This document shows positions 29,999 through 32,307 of a stretch of DNA of 32,307 nucleotides, piece after piece. The position numbers were made by a program, and so were the translations under genes. Position 1 is the stretch's first letter; each line of letters starts with the position of its first letter. Source of the DNA: Paramacrobiotus richtersi (lineage: Eukaryota > Tardigrada > Eutardigrada > Parachela > Macrobiotidae); assembly GCA_034698045.1 (NCBI GenBank), contig JAQGAU010000272.1, positions 1-32,307 of the forward strand, read 5' to 3'. The notes below the pieces were generated by a model. That model ran no database searches. It was given only the letters and a program-made list of their open reading frames with translations, and was not told the DNA's origin.

Positions 29999-31703
29999 TC
30001 ACTGCCAGCTGCTGGTGACGGCCTCATACTCATCGGGCGCGATAAAGGGCAAATCGAGCGACTTGATCATGAGGAGCCCGCAGAAAGGGCACTCGGAGGC
30101 GATGAGGTCCTCCAGCTCCTGCTTGACCATTTCCCGCTTACTCATCGTCCCGCCCGCTCCGCCCGACCCGAAGGAATGCAACGAGGCGGAGTCGTCCTGC
30201 ACTTTCATCGTTTCTAACTGTTTCCGCAAATCATCCACCATCACCGGTTTGGTGCCAGTAAGATTTGGCTACAACACGATTCATTCATTTATTCACATTA
30301 ACTTTCGTAGTAGCTATGTTACAAAGTCCGTCAATACAGCAAGTAGAAATTGAAAGCTCGTACCGTTTTAATTTAGAGATTTATTATCACCTGTAACTTT
30401 TGATATTACATATTATTAAACTTATCATCAAGAAACTGTTAAGTTCTTTTACATAGCCGTCTAAACTCGTTCCTAGTTCGTGTTCCTTACCCGAACCAGA
30501 CTCAGGAGGCAGTCGGCATGCAGATGATGCTTGCAGGGAAAGACAAAGAACTGCGACGTCAACAGCGGCAGTTTGCACTTGGCACACAACTCTCCGCCGT
30601 TGATGAACATGCACTGACTGCGGAATTCGCTGATCTCACTCCGCAGATCCTCCGCCTCCCGCGTCGCCTCGTCCACTTCCCCTTTCAGCGTGCCAATATG
30701 CCTACGACACAGGCGAATATATACCGGGATGAATAGCAAAACGAAATAACTCACAAATGCGTATTATCAGTACCTGTTATAATCTTCCAACGACGCACAA
30801 ATCGCCTCCTTAAAATCATCAATGGTGACGAAATCGGGGAAAAACGGCAAGATATCCTCGATTTTGATGATATCTCCCGACTCGTGCAGCAACTCGGTCG
30901 CTTTGGAAATATCCGAGTCCTGCGTGACAACATACTGCGCGATCAACAGCCACAATCTCTTGCGGGTGTCAGTGTCCAAACTGAAGGATCGGGCGATGGT
31001 TTTGGCCAGATCGGGATCGAATGTCAACGCCAACTCCACCGCCTGGATGTGCAGCTCCAAACCGCAATATAAATGGACAGCCGCCCGGGGGAGGGTGTGC
31101 TCCACGCACAGACGGAGAGTGCTTTTCCGGTCGTACAGCTAAAGAACACACGAAGTATGTATATATGCTCGATGGTTTAACCAATATTCGGGGCCGGATG
31201 GATACTTAGAAAAAACCTATCTATGTAGTCTGTCCAATATTCACTGTTTTGAAAACGCGCGATTGCACAGCCAAGTAGACTAGGTGTCCATGCAGCCACT
31301 GCACTACGATACCCCACTGTAGTTTACGGCAGTCATGCTACGCGACCTGTTTTTCACTATATTCTAACACATCATTCAGAACATATTAAACACTGAACAG
31401 AAATTTCAGGTACAAACATTTGGAGCGTGATAAAAATTTCCAAAAAAATTATAACAAGAAATCCCTGCGGAAACGTTTCCAAGCAGTCAAGAAAAATGTT
31501 TCCTTACCTCCATACTCTTCCGCTTGCACTCCTCATCGATGGTCAACAAGTACTGCAGCAGCGCCTCTTCATTGCGCATCCGACAGTACAATCCTACCAG
31601 GTAGTTGTGCAGCGACCCGTCCACCGTGCCCAGCACGTACACGCAGTGCTCCAGATACCGCACCACTTCCCACGCCTCGCCGTCCATACCGGTGCTACTG
31701 TAC
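29999..31703 (-). CDS. VPS18: VPS18 copy C, last four exons (5' part not in view)
   Basis: Exons 31508-31703, 30774-31138, 30491-30701 and 29999-30268 have exactly the lengths of their copy B partners (196, 365, 211, 270 nt), with intact GT...AG borders and phases. They encode the end of the solenoid, the clathrin-repeat region, the coiled coil and the full RING-H2 (CAKC, CKHHLHADC, CPFC) ending in TSSWQ and TGA. The protein differs from copy B at only two of about 347 residues (Lys to Thr before FDPDLAK, Asn to Thr before KPV). The preceding exon should lie about 360 bases upstream by analogy with copy B but is absent up to the window end at 32307, so that intron is longer or the copy is truncated. 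This is the best candidate for a functional gene in the array. Confidence 0.85.
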
Positions 31704-32307
31704 CTATAGATAACAATTATTATAACGGTTAGATAAACGGTCATTTGTGACATATAGGCCGACAATAAAATTGTAGAAATGTTTTCACTATTTTTCATGC
31801 AAGCTAGGTATCAATCCTTGGTTTACAGTATATGGTGAGCGATCTTCTACAGCCATCATACTACGACAATCACACCAATGTACTGACACCACGACCAGCT
31901 GTTTGTAATCGACCCGGAGCGCCCTTTTAATAATATCTAGAATTTAGATCTATAATACGCGCGGCCGCCCCGTAACATCAAAATCTCCATAACCACTACA
32001 CAAAACTAAAAACAGATAACACCATTTGATTCCCCGCATCAGGAAACTACGTCACATGACATTTTTACAAAAAAATTATTACCGGCACTCCGTCAGTTCA
32101 ATTTCATGTCAAAATTTCAAGGTCACCTTGAAATAACTTTTGATAGAAACTAAATTTGTTGCTGAGAAAAATATGTTAAGCACTTCACTGTCAATTGAAA
32201 ACACAGAATACGAATGATTATATTAGTGTTAGACCGGTATAAAAAAAATGGCTGAACGGAAAAAAATTATTCAGAATCTCCACTTTCGAGCGGAAAAACG
32301 CAAACAT
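31704..32307. other. Gene-free right edge (intron or boundary of VPS18 copy C)
   Basis: There are 604 bases of AT-rich sequence with one tRNA-Val-like fragment (31851-31868) and nothing resembling the next VPS18 exon upstream. No other exon or promoter can be supported. Confidence 0.5.

Noticed and set aside
1-32307. CRISPR arrays, rRNA genes, bacterial operons, toxin-antitoxin or phage genes
   Set aside because: None are visible. The intron-exon structure throughout points to animal nuclear DNA.

Overview
This is animal-type nuclear DNA. Genes are split by short GT...AG introns (56-152 nt in the plus-strand gene, mostly 40-900 nt in the minus-strand genes). Exons are GC-richer than the AT-rich introns and spacers, and there is no operon, rRNA or bacterial signal. 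A small invertebrate genome fits. The F-box protein recalls families expanded in tardigrades, but that is memory-based inference and the species cannot be fixed from this window.

Right half (about 14.2-32.3 kb): a decaying tandem array of VPS18 genes (Pep3/deep orange, the RING-bearing core subunit of the HOPS/CORVET vesicle-tethering complexes), all on the minus strand. Copy C (29999-31703) supplies the last four exons and its 5' part is not in the window. Copy B (22563-29559) carries every recognisable exon from the N-terminal propeller to the RING, but has frame and splice defects in its propeller half. Copy A (17662-22090) is a clear pseudogene that has lost the exon for the middle of the protein, most of the solenoid/RING exons and one splice donor. 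A further remnant lies at 14205-15482. B and C are offset by about 7.44 kb.

Left half (1-14 kb): two more VPS18 exon scraps (about 2455-2519 and 3016-3985). The second is split by a 638-bp fold-back element flanked by TTAA. A four-exon plus-strand gene (5177-7294) encodes an F-box protein with an acidic N-terminus and a C-terminal membrane segment. A two-exon minus-strand gene (11159-11887) encodes a small secreted protein with GFGNS repeats. A 2.1-kb direct repeat (about 79-2175 and 8390-10525) contains a 133-bp core that is almost identical in both copies, and a third short piece of it lies at 12717-12800. Three weak exon candidates (4116-4214, 7382-7806, 7931-8106) are listed with low confidence.

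Short tRNA-Val-like promoter fragments recur through the VPS18 introns and spacers, and one 72-nt tRNA-shaped sequence sits in an intron of copy B. The genes do not form a pathway. The interest lies in the VPS18 duplication and decay, the mobile-element history it records, and the two lineage-specific-looking genes. I found no defence system, CRISPR array or viral genome.
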